A stretch of DNA of 48,001 nucleotides from Phycisphaerae bacterium (GTDB taxonomy: Bacteria; Planctomycetota; Phycisphaerae; UBA1845; UTPLA1). The DNA is taken from contig JAFGQA010000466.1 of NCBI GenBank assembly GCA_016935885.1, positions 1-48,001 of the forward strand, written 5' to 3'. Position numbers and translations under genes: made by a program. Under the pieces are notes generated by a model. It saw only the letters and a list, made by a program, of their open reading frames with translations. It made no database searches and was not told the origin of the DNA. Numbering within the stretch: the stretch's first letter is position 1; every line of letters begins with the position of its first letter. Positions 9,689-18,442 of this stretch are shown piece after piece.

Positions 9689-10109
9689 GCCGTATCATTG
9701 CGGACACCGTGGTTCCCACGCCCGGTTCGGACTCTATGTTGAAGCCGTCTGAGTTCTTCCTGATATTGGGCAGCCCCATACCGAAGCCGAAGCCCATCTC
9801 ACGCATCTCGTTGGTCGCGGTCGAGAAGCCTTCGGTGAGGGCCATTTCGATGTCTTCTATCCCCGGGCCCTTGTCGGATATCTCCAGTTTGATGTCCTCG
9901 TCGGTGAGGACGAACGTGACCATCCCCTCGGAAGCGTACATCACGACGTTCATCTCGGCCTCGAACGCAATGACCACGGCGCGGTGGATGATGTTCGAGT
10001 TGATGCCGAGCGCCTTGAGGATCTGCTTGATGAGGGCCGCCGTTTCCCCAGCCTTGTCGAAATCGTGCCCACAGATCTTGTACGTCTCTCTCAGCAGTTC
10101 TTCAGCCAC
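9672..10109 (-). CDS. GHKL ATP-binding protein, anti-sigma/RsbW-like
   Basis: A 145-residue stand-alone HATPase_c domain. The N-box is at EAEMNVVMYA, the G1 box at DKGPGIEDIEMA and the G2 box at GFGMGLPNI. There is no dimerisation or phosphoacceptor domain. Such proteins act as anti-sigma or switch kinases, and relatives recur next to HydS-like and DRTGG genes in anaerobes. It starts at a GTG two bases after the DRTGG gene and overlaps the hydrogenase-like gene. That places it in a signalling group with them; the target is unknown. Confidence 0.85.
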   Translation of the reverse strand: MAEELLRETYKICGHDFDKAGETAALIKQILKALGINSNIIHRAVVIAFEAEMNVVMYASEGMVTFVLTDEDIKLEISDKGPGIEDIEMALTEGFSTATNEMREMGFGFGMGLPNIRKNSDGFNIESEPGVGTTVSAMIRLDSSV

Positions 10110-10111
10110 GG

Positions 10112-10459
10112 CTACATTCCGCCTTTCAGCCCCCGCTCGCGCAGGATCCCGCAGACGTCGAACATCCCAAAGGTGGTCGCAAGCACGGGGATGTTGGTCT
10201 CCCGGGCGAGGCTGATCGCCTTTTCGTTGGGACGTTTTCCGCGAATATAGACAATCGCGCGAACGTTCGCGATGTCGCCCGTCCTCACCGACTGGATGTT
10301 CGTGAGGCCGGTAATCATCAGTGCGCCGGGATGGGCAAAGGCCAAGATCTCGCTCATCCCGTCGGATGCGACGACGGTCTCGACTTCCGTCGATAGGTCA
10401 TCCTCCCCGGTCAACACTTCGCATTGAAGAACGTCCTTGATCGCAGCGAGCTTCATCAT
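10112..10459 (-). CDS. DRTGG-domain protein (second copy)
   Basis: A 115-residue protein made almost only of a DRTGG domain, a small alpha/beta fold also found in phosphotransacetylases and CBS-DRTGG proteins and thought to bind a nucleotide or anion. Characteristic segments are VASDGMSEILAF, ALMITGL, AIVYIRGKRPNE and IPVLATTFGMFDVCG. A ribosome-binding site GGAG lies 5 bases before the ATG. It is a paralogue of the DRTGG protein at 18066-18395 at the other end of the locus. The two may be partners or sensors for the same complex. Confidence 0.8.
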   Translation of the reverse strand: MMKLAAIKDVLQCEVLTGEDDLSTEVETVVASDGMSEILAFAHPGALMITGLTNIQSVRTGDIANVRAIVYIRGKRPNEKAISLARETNIPVLATTFGMFDVCGILRERGLKGGM

Positions 10460-10496
10460 GCCAACTCCGGGAGATAGATGTCTCGTCGCCGCAGCG

Positions 10497-11900
10497 CTAG
10501 GTTCCCTTCTTCGAGAGGTGCTCGTGGATGTCCCGCGCCGCGTTTCTCCCCGCGCCCATGGCGCTGATCACCGTCGCGGCCCCCGTGACGACGTCCCCGC
10601 CAGCCCAGATCACGTCGCGCGAGGTCCGGCCCGTGGCATCATCGGCCACGATGTTCCCTTTCCTGCCGACCTCGAGGCCGGGCGTACTCATCGGGATAAG
10701 CGGGTTCGGACTGTTCCCGATACTGCAAACCGCCGCATCGATCTTCACCCTGAACTCGGAGCCCTTAATGGGTACGGGGCGGCGGCGGCCGGAATCGTCC
10801 GGCTCCCCAAGCTCCATCTTCAGGCACTCCATCTCGGTGAGCCAGCCGTCTTTGTTCCCGATGAACCTCACCGGCAGGGTCAGAAAGTCGAAGATGACCC
10901 CTTCTTCTTCCGCGTTTTCGACTTCTTCGAGCCGGGCCGGGAGCTCCGCACGGCTGCGACGATAGACAATGTGCACTTCGTCGGCGCCGAGCCGCAGCGC
11001 GGTCCGCGCGGAGTCCATCGCGACGTTTCCGCCGCCGAAGACGGCGACCCTTGACGGACGCTTTATGGGCGTATCGTATTCCGGAAAGCGAAACCCTTTC
11101 ATCAAGTTACACCGCGTGAGGTATTCGTTCGCGGAGTACACGCCGTTCAGGTTCTCACCCGGTATCTCCAGAAACCACGGAAGGCCCGCTCCGGCGCCGA
11201 TGAAAACGGCGTCGAACTCCTTGAGGATCATGTCTATCGTCTTTGTCTTGCCCACGATGTAGTCGGTGTATAGCTTGACGCCGAGGCTCTTCACGTACTC
11301 GACCTCCCGCTTCACGATTGCCTTGGGCAGGCGGAATTCCGGGATGCCGTAGGTCAAGACGCCACCGGCGTCGTGGAGGGCCTCGAAGATCGTCACGTCG
11401 TGCCCCAGCAGGGCGAGGTCGTTCGCCACCGTGACGCCGGCGGGACCGGAACCGACGATGGCAATCTTCTTGCCCGTGGGGGGCGCCATCTCGGGCGTCT
11501 CCGTCTCGCCGCTCGCGGCCTCCCAGTCGGCCAAAAATCGCTCGAGCCGCCCGATCGCGAGCGGGTCGCCCTTCTTGCCCAAAACGCACACCTTCTCGCA
11601 CTGATCCTCCTGTGGGCACACGCGTCCGCACACGGCGGGAAGGGCGTTCGTCTCCTTTATCTTCTTGATGCCGCCGGCGAAGTCGCCGTCGACGATGCAC
11701 TTGATGAAGCCGGGAATGTCGATAGCGACCGGACAACCACCAACGCAAAGCGGCTTCTTGCACCCCAGACAGCGCGAAGCCTCCTCGACGGCAAGTTCCT
11801 CCGTGTAGCCCAGCGCGACCTCGTCAAAGTTCTTGACGCGCTCGAAGGGCTCCTGCTTCGGCATTGGCCGCCGCTTATAATCGATCTGTTTCTTGGCCAA
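10497..11900 (-). CDS. NfnB/SudA/GltD-like NADPH- and FAD-dependent oxidoreductase
   Basis: A 467-residue protein of the glutamate synthase small-subunit family. The N-terminal iron-sulfur domain has CLGCKKPLCVGGCPV and CGRVCPQEDQCEKVC (two [4Fe-4S] sites). This is followed by an FAD-binding GSGPAGVTVANDLALLG (about 150), an NADPH-binding GGGNVAMDSARTALRLG near 288 with YRRSRAELPAR, and a closing GGDVVTGAATVISAMGAGR. In Nfn this subunit binds NADPH and the bifurcating FAD; in Stn complexes a related domain has lost bifurcation. Translation starts at TTG 11900, which has AGAGGTGG upstream. No glutamate synthase large subunit is present, supporting an Nfn/Sud role with the gene upstream. Confidence 0.88.
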   Translation of the reverse strand: MAKKQIDYKRRPMPKQEPFERVKNFDEVALGYTEELAVEEASRCLGCKKPLCVGGCPVAIDIPGFIKCIVDGDFAGGIKKIKETNALPAVCGRVCPQEDQCEKVCVLGKKGDPLAIGRLERFLADWEAASGETETPEMAPPTGKKIAIVGSGPAGVTVANDLALLGHDVTIFEALHDAGGVLTYGIPEFRLPKAIVKREVEYVKSLGVKLYTDYIVGKTKTIDMILKEFDAVFIGAGAGLPWFLEIPGENLNGVYSANEYLTRCNLMKGFRFPEYDTPIKRPSRVAVFGGGNVAMDSARTALRLGADEVHIVYRRSRAELPARLEEVENAEEEGVIFDFLTLPVRFIGNKDGWLTEMECLKMELGEPDDSGRRRPVPIKGSEFRVKIDAAVCSIGNSPNPLIPMSTPGLEVGRKGNIVADDATGRTSRDVIWAGGDVVTGAATVISAMGAGRNAARDIHEHLSKKGT

Positions 11901-12128
11901 CTCGCACCACCTCTGCTACCAAGAACGTTCAACAAGACGAGCCGAGGGCTTCAGCCCGCGCTGCCCTGCCACCCAATGGAAGGCCCGATGATTCCGTCTC
12001 ATTAGGCACTGACGATTCTGTCGCGCCAACCACCGCAAGACGTCCATCAGAACAAACCCCGCCGCCAAGTGACCTCCGTGTTGCAACGCCGCGCGGGCTG
12101 AAGCCCGCGGCTCTGCCCGTCGGAGACT
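11901..12128 (-). repeat. Repeat-bearing spacer splitting the NfnA and NfnB genes
   Basis: This 228-bp gap is the largest inside an otherwise compact operon. It contains two copies of an interspersed palindrome with core GGGCT-TC/GA-AGCCC: 11946-11957, and a fuller copy at 12087-12110 whose arms are GCCGCGCGGGCT and AGCCCGCGGC. The same core recurs near 36804 and 41652. No gene is visible in the gap. Confidence 0.6.
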
Positions 12129-12962
12129 CTAAAAATGGGAGGCACAGCCGCTCTTGCGGAGCGGATGGACTTCCTCGGGGTTGTACGTCTGCCGCCTCTT
12201 CAGAAACTCCTCCCAATCGACCTCGTGCCCGTCAAAGTCGGGCCCATCGACGCACGCGAACTTCATCTTGCCGGCCACGGTCAGGCGGCAGACGCCGCAC
12301 ATCCCCGTGCCGTCTATCATGATCGGGTTCATGTTGACGATTGTCTTGATCGCCATCGGCTCGCTCACCTTCGAGGTCTTCATCATCAGGAAAGTGCAAC
12401 CGTTGACGATGATGAGGTCAGGCTTGATCTTCTCCAGCGTCAGGATCTCGCCCAAGCGGCTGATGTGCCCCTTGTAGCCGGCCGTCCCGTCGCGCGTGAC
12501 CCGGATGACGCGATCGGAGACCTCCTCGAACTTGTCCTCCCAATAGAGAAGATACGAACTGCGCGCCTCAAGGAGCGAGTAAACCGTGTTCCCCACTTCC
12601 TTCAGGGCGCGAGCGATCGGGTAGATGCTCCCAATGCCATAGCAGCCGCCAACGCATAACACCGTCCCGAAGCGGCCGATTTGCGTTTCCTTCCCAAGTG
12701 GCCCGGCATACGTTGGGATGCTGTCGCCCGGCTTGAGCCGCGCGAGCTTCGCCGTCGAGCCCCCCACCTGCATGAAGATAGACGTGACCGTTCCCGCCTG
12801 GCGGTCCCAATCCGCAACCGAAAGGGGCATCCGCTCACCGTGCTCGTCGGGCCTCACGATGACGAAGTTCCCCGGCTGGATTGAAGGCGCGACCTCCGGC
12901 GCCTCGACCGTGAACACGTGAAGGTTCGGGACGATCATTCGGCGTTCAACGATTCGGTACAT
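12129..12962 (-). CDS. NfnA/SudB-like FAD/[2Fe-2S] oxidoreductase subunit
   Basis: A 277-residue protein of the dihydroorotate dehydrogenase electron-transfer subunit family. The FAD-binding beta-barrel holds RMPLSVADWD, the NAD(H) region starts at LCVGGCYGIGSIYPIARAL, and the C-terminal cluster motif DGTGMCGVC with a later FACVDGP supplies Asp plus three Cys, as in NfnA. In Nfn this subunit exchanges electrons with NADH. The ATG at 12962 has GGAG upstream and lies 17 bases after the NuoG-like gene. The usual partner, the NfnB-like gene, follows after a repeat-filled gap. Confidence 0.87.
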   Translation of the reverse strand: MYRIVERRMIVPNLHVFTVEAPEVAPSIQPGNFVIVRPDEHGERMPLSVADWDRQAGTVTSIFMQVGGSTAKLARLKPGDSIPTYAGPLGKETQIGRFGTVLCVGGCYGIGSIYPIARALKEVGNTVYSLLEARSSYLLYWEDKFEEVSDRVIRVTRDGTAGYKGHISRLGEILTLEKIKPDLIIVNGCTFLMMKTSKVSEPMAIKTIVNMNPIMIDGTGMCGVCRLTVAGKMKFACVDGPDFDGHEVDWEEFLKRRQTYNPEEVHPLRKSGCASHF

Positions 12963-12979
12963 CCTCTACTCCGTGCACG

Positions 12980-15631
12980 CTATCTTTCCGCAGTGGGGAC
13001 CTTCTTGGGTGCGGCTTTCTTCTTGGCCTCCTTGCCGGTTCGCTCGGCGGTCCGCACTTCCACTCGGACGGGGCTTTTCCTCAGTCGATAGAGCGGCTCC
13101 AGGTTCGCCCGGTGCTCGATGCCGCCGCAAGATGTCGGGCGGTGGAAATAAACCGAGCCCTGAGGGCATTCCGCGTCGGCCCTTGCCGGCCCCGTGACGG
13201 TACGCTTGCCTATCGAAACCTCAACGCGCTCGCCGGGCTTGACGCGCAGCGTGCGCAGGTCCTCGGGGTTGAGCCGGAAGCCCTCCTCAAGGGCAAGTTC
13301 GTTGAGGCCCTCCACCTTCGAGCTCAGGTCCATCCCACGATGTCCGAACCCGGCGGGTTCGGCAACCAGGAGGTAAGGCCCCGTGCCAGCGGGTCCGGCC
13401 TTCCGCTTTTCTACTGGGAGCTTCGCTTTTGGTGCAAGCCTGCGCGGCCTGCGATCCGGCCTTGCCGGGAAGCCGGGAACCTGCCGGTTGATTCCCTTCA
13501 GGACCGCCTTCGCGCTTGTGTATTTCAATTCAGGGCACCGTAGCTTCTCGGCGAGCCGGCTGAATATGAACCAGTCCGGCCGGGCAAGACCCATGACCGC
13601 GCCGTCCGGAAGCGCTTCGATCTGGACGAGCTGCTGGACGCGTCCTTCGACGTTTGTGAGGGTGCCTTCCGCCTCCGCGAAACTCGCCGCGGGCAGGAAG
13701 GCGTCGACGGCAAAGGGCGGGTAGTAGGTGTTCTGAGCAATCAGGTACTCGCAATCCGGCCGCTCGAAGAAGGGGGCTTCCCCGACAAGATAGATCACCT
13801 TCGGCTTCGCTCGGCCCTCGATCACGTCGGCGAGGGATATGCCCTCCCCTTTTGCCTTGGCGACGCCGGGGAAAATCTCGCCCATCGCGCCCAATTCGAG
13901 CACGCCGCGCGTGTTCGCCCCGTTATAGAGGGGCATGAAGGTCGTATTCCTTCGTCCTGCGAGTTCCTCCAGGGCCTCGATCAACTCCTCGTTCGCATCG
14001 TACTCGAAGACCGTTGGCCCAATGACGACGGCAAGATTGTCTCCGGACGACAGCGAGTTAACGGCATCCTCCAACGAATCTGCGTCGATGCCGGTCCTTC
14101 CTGCAAGGTCCTTGAAGCCGCCCTTCTTTTCAGAGCCCATCCCAACGTCCTTGTGGCACCGCCGTCCCGGCGGTGGAGACACAGGCGAGACGCCTGTGCC
14201 ACAGACATGGGTGGGCCTCCTGTCAATACGCCGAGCAATGGCATTGAGAAGGGCGCCTTCCTTGCCTGGCGTGGGGCGTAACCAGGTGTTCGTATAGCGC
14301 GCGAGGTTGGAATCGCGCGGGTCGATGGTCACGAGCTTCGCACCGGCCTTCAGGGCATGTCTGATCTCGACTCCGACGATCGAGAAGTAGAAGCGGGAGT
14401 CGAGGCCGACGGCGATGATGGCATCTGCCTGCCTCAGCCCTTTCACCGATATGGGAAGCGAGAACAGCCTGGCCCAAAGCCCCAGCCCGCCGGGCAGCGA
14501 ATCACGCGCGGTCGAATCGATACTGTTTGACTTAAGGCACGTGCGCACGAATTGCTGCGCCGTGAATAGCCCCTCATTGGTGAGATCGCCGGACGCGACC
14601 ATCAGGAAATCATCCGGTTTCAGGCCTTTCAGCTTCCCCGCGACCTCGTCTATTGATTCTTCCCACGTCACCTCGCGGAAGTACTTCCCGCGCCGCAGCA
14701 TGGGCTTCTTCGCCCGCTGGTGATGGTGCGTCGCCTCGGGCATACAGAATCTGCCGCGAACGCAAAGCTGTCCGTCGTTGATTTCCGCGTCGAGATGAGG
14801 ATGGACCTTTGAAAGACGGCCGTCTTTGTGATGCAGCTCCACCTGGCATCCGATCCCGCAGAACGGACAGGTTGAGACCTCTGCCCCGTCGGGTTGCCCG
14901 TCCCACTTCGAGCCCTTGTCGGCGAGCGACCCGGTCGGGCACACCGAGATGCACGCTCCGCAAAACTCGCACCCCGCTTCCACGTGGCTCTTGCCGAAGG
15001 CCGGGCCGACTTGGACCCGCGGACCGCGGTACTTGAACGCCAGCACGCTCGTCCCACGGACCTCCTGGCACATCCTGACGCACCGGCCGCACAGAATGCA
15101 GATGTTGTAGTCCCGGTCGAAAAACGGGTCGTCGTGCTCGACCTCGTACCCACGATAGTAGATCGGGTACTCGATCTCGGTGACGCCGATCTTCTCGACG
15201 ACGTCCTGAAGCTCGCATTGCCCGTCGTTCGGGCAGTATCGGCAGCCCGTCGTCACGCCCGCCTTCCGGATGGTGTATTGGTTCTGCCGGCATTCGTCCT
15301 TTTCGTCGCAGACGAGGCAGCTCGACGGGTGCTCGCTGAGGATGAGCTGGAGGATTTCGTTTCTCATCTCGCGGAGCGTTGCCGTGTCGGTCAGGACCTT
15401 CATGCCTTCGGTGGCGACGGTGCTGCACGAGAGCGGGTAGCCACGCATCCCTTCGATTTCGACGATGCACAGCCGGCAACCGCCGAACGGTGTCAGGTCC
15501 TTGTGCGAGCATAGGGAGGGGATATAGATGTCGTTCAACTCCGCGGCCCTGAGGACGGTTGCCCCCTCGGGGAAGGAGACCTCGCGGTGGTTGATCTCCA
15601 TTGTGCGTGTGCGTGTGGTTTTCGGGCTCAC
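12980..15631 (-). CDS. NuoG/FdhA-like iron-sulfur subunit with inactive molybdopterin fold
   Basis: An 883-residue multicluster subunit. In order: a [2Fe-2S] domain (Cys41, 52, 55, 69); a His-Cys cluster (HPSSCLVC, 101-114); extra cysteines CRYCPNDGQC (130-139); two [4Fe-4S] motifs (178-188 and 221-231); a molybdopterin-oxidoreductase cluster (Cys255, 258, 262, 290); then the molybdopterin fold and a dinucleotide-binding end. Where formate dehydrogenases have catalytic Cys or Sec, this protein reads IDSTARDSLPGG (371-382), so it is probably an electron-wiring subunit like NuoG or StnC. The start is GTG with GAGG upstream. Residues about 476-493 are encoded by an inserted repeat. Confidence 0.85.
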   Translation of the reverse strand: MSPKTTRTRTMEINHREVSFPEGATVLRAAELNDIYIPSLCSHKDLTPFGGCRLCIVEIEGMRGYPLSCSTVATEGMKVLTDTATLREMRNEILQLILSEHPSSCLVCDEKDECRQNQYTIRKAGVTTGCRYCPNDGQCELQDVVEKIGVTEIEYPIYYRGYEVEHDDPFFDRDYNICILCGRCVRMCQEVRGTSVLAFKYRGPRVQVGPAFGKSHVEAGCEFCGACISVCPTGSLADKGSKWDGQPDGAEVSTCPFCGIGCQVELHHKDGRLSKVHPHLDAEINDGQLCVRGRFCMPEATHHHQRAKKPMLRRGKYFREVTWEESIDEVAGKLKGLKPDDFLMVASGDLTNEGLFTAQQFVRTCLKSNSIDSTARDSLPGGLGLWARLFSLPISVKGLRQADAIIAVGLDSRFYFSIVGVEIRHALKAGAKLVTIDPRDSNLARYTNTWLRPTPGKEGALLNAIARRIDRRPTHVCGTGVSPVSPPPGRRCHKDVGMGSEKKGGFKDLAGRTGIDADSLEDAVNSLSSGDNLAVVIGPTVFEYDANEELIEALEELAGRRNTTFMPLYNGANTRGVLELGAMGEIFPGVAKAKGEGISLADVIEGRAKPKVIYLVGEAPFFERPDCEYLIAQNTYYPPFAVDAFLPAASFAEAEGTLTNVEGRVQQLVQIEALPDGAVMGLARPDWFIFSRLAEKLRCPELKYTSAKAVLKGINRQVPGFPARPDRRPRRLAPKAKLPVEKRKAGPAGTGPYLLVAEPAGFGHRGMDLSSKVEGLNELALEEGFRLNPEDLRTLRVKPGERVEVSIGKRTVTGPARADAECPQGSVYFHRPTSCGGIEHRANLEPLYRLRKSPVRVEVRTAERTGKEAKKKAAPKKVPTAER
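14152..14204. repeat. Palindromic interspersed repeat inside the NuoG-like gene
   Basis: The element starts TGTGGCACC and ends TGCCACA, which are inverted ends. It holds two hairpins, CGCCG-tccc-GGCGG and ACAGGCG-aga-CGCCTGT. A 52-bp copy with the same architecture lies at 43439-43490, and partial copies occur near 34021, 34190, 36677 and 40057. It is read in frame as CGTGVSPVSPPPGRRCHK. Confidence 0.8.
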
Positions 15632-15638
15632 GTTATCC

Positions 15639-17510
15639 TCACGATTCGATTACGATGGCGTCACCAGCGATAGCGTCGAAGCGACAAACCTCGTAGCACG
15701 ACCGGCATTTGATGCACTTCTCCTCGTCAAGGTTGTGGGGCTCGGAGCGCGGCCCTGAAATGGCCTGCGTGGGACAGACCTGCACGCACCGCTGACAACC
15801 CGTGCACTTCTCCTTGATGATGCGATAGACGACAAGGTCGCGGCAGACCGCGGCGGGGCAGCGTCTGTCCTTGATGTGCGCCAGGAACTCGTCGCGGAAA
15901 TACTTGAGTGAAGAAAGGACCGGGTTCGGTGCCGTTTGTCCCAGCCCGCACAGCGCCCCTCCCTTTATGGCAACGGCGAGTTTCTCGAGCCTGGCGATGT
16001 CGGCAAGCTCCGCCTTGCCCTGGCATATCCGCTCGAGCAAGTGCACGAGGTGCTTCGTCCCGACACGGCACGGCACGCATTTGCCGCACGACTCCTCTTG
16101 CGTGAAACGCAGGAAATACTTCGCCGTGTCGACGATACACGTGTCCTTGTCGACGACGATGAGCCCGCCGGAGCCCATGATCGAACCGGCCGCGGCGAGG
16201 TTCTCATAGTCGATTGGCGTATCGAGGAACTCCTCGCCCAGGCACCCACCGGAAGGGCCGCCCGTCTGGACGGCCTTGAAGTCCTTGACCAGACCCCCAC
16301 CAATGTCGTATATGACCTCGCGGAGGGTGATCCCCAGCGGGACCTCGACAAGCCCCGTGCGCCTCACCTTCCCAACCAGGCTGAACGTCTTGGTGCCCTT
16401 CGAGGTCTCCGTCCCGAATTGACTATACCATTCGGCACCGTTACGGAAGATGTTAGGCAGGGTCCCGAGCGTCTCGACGTTGTTGATGATCGTCGGCTTG
16501 CCACGTAAACCCTCGACGGCAGGAAACGGCGGCCGCGTGCGCGGCATTCCCCTTTTCCCCTCGATCGAGGCGATCAGGGCCGTCTCCTCGCCGCAGACGA
16601 ACGCGCCGGCCCCCTCCTTGATCGCGATGTCGAAGCTGAAATCGCTCCCGAGGATGTTGTCGCCGAGGAGCCCGAGCTCCTTCATCTGGGCGATGGCATG
16701 CTTCAGCCGCTCGATGGCAAGGGGATACTCCGCACGGATATAGATGAATCCCTTGCTCGCGCCGATCGCGTAGGCCGCGATCAGCATCCCCTCGAGGACG
16801 GCGTGGGGATCGCCCTCGATGAGGGAGCGGTTCATAAACGCGCCCGGGTCGCCCTCGTCGGCATTGCAGATGAGATACCGCTGGTCGCTCTCCGTCTCGC
16901 GGCAGAAGAGCCACTTGCGCCACGTGGGGAAGCCCGCGCCGCCGCGGCCCCGCAAGCCGGCCGTCTTCACCGTCTCGATGACTTCCTTCCACGGCATCGA
17001 GAGGCACTTCTCGATGGCCTTGTACCCGTCGCGCGCGAGGTAGTGCTCGATGTTCTCCGGGTCGATGATGCCGCAGTTCCTTAGCACGATGCGGACCTGC
17101 GGCGCGAGCATCGGATGGTCATAGAAGCGTGGCACGCCGTCGAGCGGTTCTTCGCCGAAGTGCCCGACCAGGTGGAACCTGGGGATCCCGTTGCCTTCGA
17201 GAAAGGAATCGAGGATCTTCGCCACGTGCTTCGGCGTCATGTTCGAGTAGCTGACGCGCGGCCTGCCGGGCATCTGGATATCGACCAGCGGCTCAAGGTA
17301 GCACGGGCCGATGCAGCCGACCTCGATGACCCGCGCATTGACCTTCTTCTTCTTGAGGTGCTGCTTGATCTCTTCGATGACCTCCGTCGCCCCGGCCGCC
17401 CGGCCGCAGGAGCCTGCGCCGACGTAGATCACCGGGCAAGTGGGGTCCTGAACGTCTTCCCAGCTCTTTGCCGCGATCCTACGTCGCTCATCCATCGTCT
17501 TCGCGCTCAT
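15639..17510 (-). CDS. NuoF/HydB-like NADH-binding flavoprotein subunit
   Basis: A 623-residue subunit of the type found in HydABC, HndC and StnB. The N-terminal thioredoxin-like [2Fe-2S] domain has Cys35, Cys66 and Cys70. The FMN and NADH sites are at GLRGRGGAGFPTWRKW and VCGEETALIASIEGKRG. The N3-type cluster is ESCGKCVPCRVGT with a later CGLGQTAPNP. Two C-terminal ferredoxin clusters follow, CTGCQRCVQVCP and CIKCRSCYEVCR. Complex I NuoF lacks these terminal domains, so this is the soluble bifurcating-type version that oxidises or reduces NAD(H) and hands electrons to ferredoxin. It overlaps NuoE by 23 bases and precedes the NuoG-like gene by 7. Confidence 0.92.
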   Translation of the reverse strand: MSAKTMDERRRIAAKSWEDVQDPTCPVIYVGAGSCGRAAGATEVIEEIKQHLKKKKVNARVIEVGCIGPCYLEPLVDIQMPGRPRVSYSNMTPKHVAKILDSFLEGNGIPRFHLVGHFGEEPLDGVPRFYDHPMLAPQVRIVLRNCGIIDPENIEHYLARDGYKAIEKCLSMPWKEVIETVKTAGLRGRGGAGFPTWRKWLFCRETESDQRYLICNADEGDPGAFMNRSLIEGDPHAVLEGMLIAAYAIGASKGFIYIRAEYPLAIERLKHAIAQMKELGLLGDNILGSDFSFDIAIKEGAGAFVCGEETALIASIEGKRGMPRTRPPFPAVEGLRGKPTIINNVETLGTLPNIFRNGAEWYSQFGTETSKGTKTFSLVGKVRRTGLVEVPLGITLREVIYDIGGGLVKDFKAVQTGGPSGGCLGEEFLDTPIDYENLAAAGSIMGSGGLIVVDKDTCIVDTAKYFLRFTQEESCGKCVPCRVGTKHLVHLLERICQGKAELADIARLEKLAVAIKGGALCGLGQTAPNPVLSSLKYFRDEFLAHIKDRRCPAAVCRDLVVYRIIKEKCTGCQRCVQVCPTQAISGPRSEPHNLDEEKCIKCRSCYEVCRFDAIAGDAIVIES

Positions 17511-17949
17511 CCAATATCCCCTGGAGCTTCAAGACCGACATCTGGCTGTAGATCTTATCATCGAAGGTGACCACCGGCGCGAGGGCGCAACATCCCAGGC
17601 AGGCCACTCGTTCGAGGTCGTGCTCCCCGTCGGCGGTCGTCTCGCCGGGTCCTATTTCGAGGCGGCGTTCGAGGACGGCGAGCATCTGCTCGCCGCCTTG
17701 GACGTGGCAGGCGGTGCCCAGACAGACCTTGATATGATGCTTGCCCGGCGGCGTGAAGCGGAACTGGGCGAAGAACGTGGCGACGCCGTAGATCTCGTTC
17801 TCCGAGACCTTCAGCCATCGCGATATCCGGCGGATCGCCTCGGCGGACAAGTACCCGTCGAATTCCTGGGCCCTTTGCAGCACGGGGATAAGATCCGCCG
17901 GCTCGCCCTCGAAATCCTGCATCACCTGTTTGAATCCATCTTTCGCCAT
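17488..17949 (-). CDS. NuoE/HydC-like [2Fe-2S] thioredoxin-fold subunit
   Basis: A 153-residue subunit, normal for the NuoE family. The [2Fe-2S] ligands are in CLGTACHVQGG and CLGCCALAPV, after the helical segment YLSAEAIRRISRWL and VATFFAQFRFTPPG. The ATG at 17949 has AAGGA about 9 bases upstream. A longer frame to 18108 would run into the DRTGG gene and has noisy composition, so I reject it. Together with the NuoF-like subunit it forms the NADH/FMN core of electron-bifurcating complexes. The last 23 bases overlap the NuoF-like gene, which keeps the two subunits in step. Confidence 0.92.
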   Translation of the reverse strand: MAKDGFKQVMQDFEGEPADLIPVLQRAQEFDGYLSAEAIRRISRWLKVSENEIYGVATFFAQFRFTPPGKHHIKVCLGTACHVQGGEQMLAVLERRLEIGPGETTADGEHDLERVACLGCCALAPVVTFDDKIYSQMSVLKLQGILDEREDDG

Positions 17950-18065
17950 GGCCCGAATTCCTTCCACGATGCAAGCGTGTGTTCCTTTGTGCTCCCTCGG
18001 AGAAACGCCGAAACCGGTAGCGGCCGTGCCGACAGCGGCAATGCCGACAGCGGAGAGAAACACTG

Positions 18066-18395
18066 CTATCTCATGCCTACCGCGTAGAGCTTCATCGCGA
18101 AGGACCACGTGTCAACGTCGGTGACGAAAAGCCCGATGCCGGCCTTCTTGGCGAGTTGGACGACGTCATCGGCCGGCTTCTTTCCGCGGACGAAGACGAC
18201 GGCGGCGACGTCAACAAGATTCGCGGCGGCGATAAGGCTCTTGTGCGTCTGTAGGGTCACCAGAACGCCGTTCGCCTTCGCACCGGTGATGATGTCCGAG
18301 ACCATGTCGGAGATGTATACTCCCTCCACCTCCTTGTCATCGTATTCGCTGAGGGAGTTCAAGCCCGTCTTCTCTGCCAGTTCGGATACTTTCAT
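18066..18395 (-). CDS. DRTGG-domain protein (first copy)
   Basis: A 109-residue stand-alone DRTGG domain: VEGVYISDMVSDII, NGVLVTLQTHKSL, AAVVFVRGKKPADD and IGLFVTDVDTWSFAMKL. Small DRTGG proteins commonly accompany NuoE/NuoF-type hydrogenase and transhydrogenase genes. Their function is unproven, but binding a nucleotide or redox cofactor as a regulator is plausible. It sits 116 bases before the NuoE-like gene and 47 bases after the Cys-rich protein. A paralogue lies at 10112-10459. Confidence 0.8.
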   Translation of the reverse strand: MKVSELAEKTGLNSLSEYDDKEVEGVYISDMVSDIITGAKANGVLVTLQTHKSLIAAANLVDVAAVVFVRGKKPADDVVQLAKKAGIGLFVTDVDTWSFAMKLYAVGMR

Positions 18396-18442
18396 CTCAT
18401 TTCCCTTTTATTCGTTGATTCCATGAGGGCGTGCTTGCAGGC

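Noticed and set aside
12980..15631. Reading the large subunit as a true formate dehydrogenase
   Set aside because: The catalytic Cys/Sec position is not a Cys, and no formate transporter or accessory gene is next to it.
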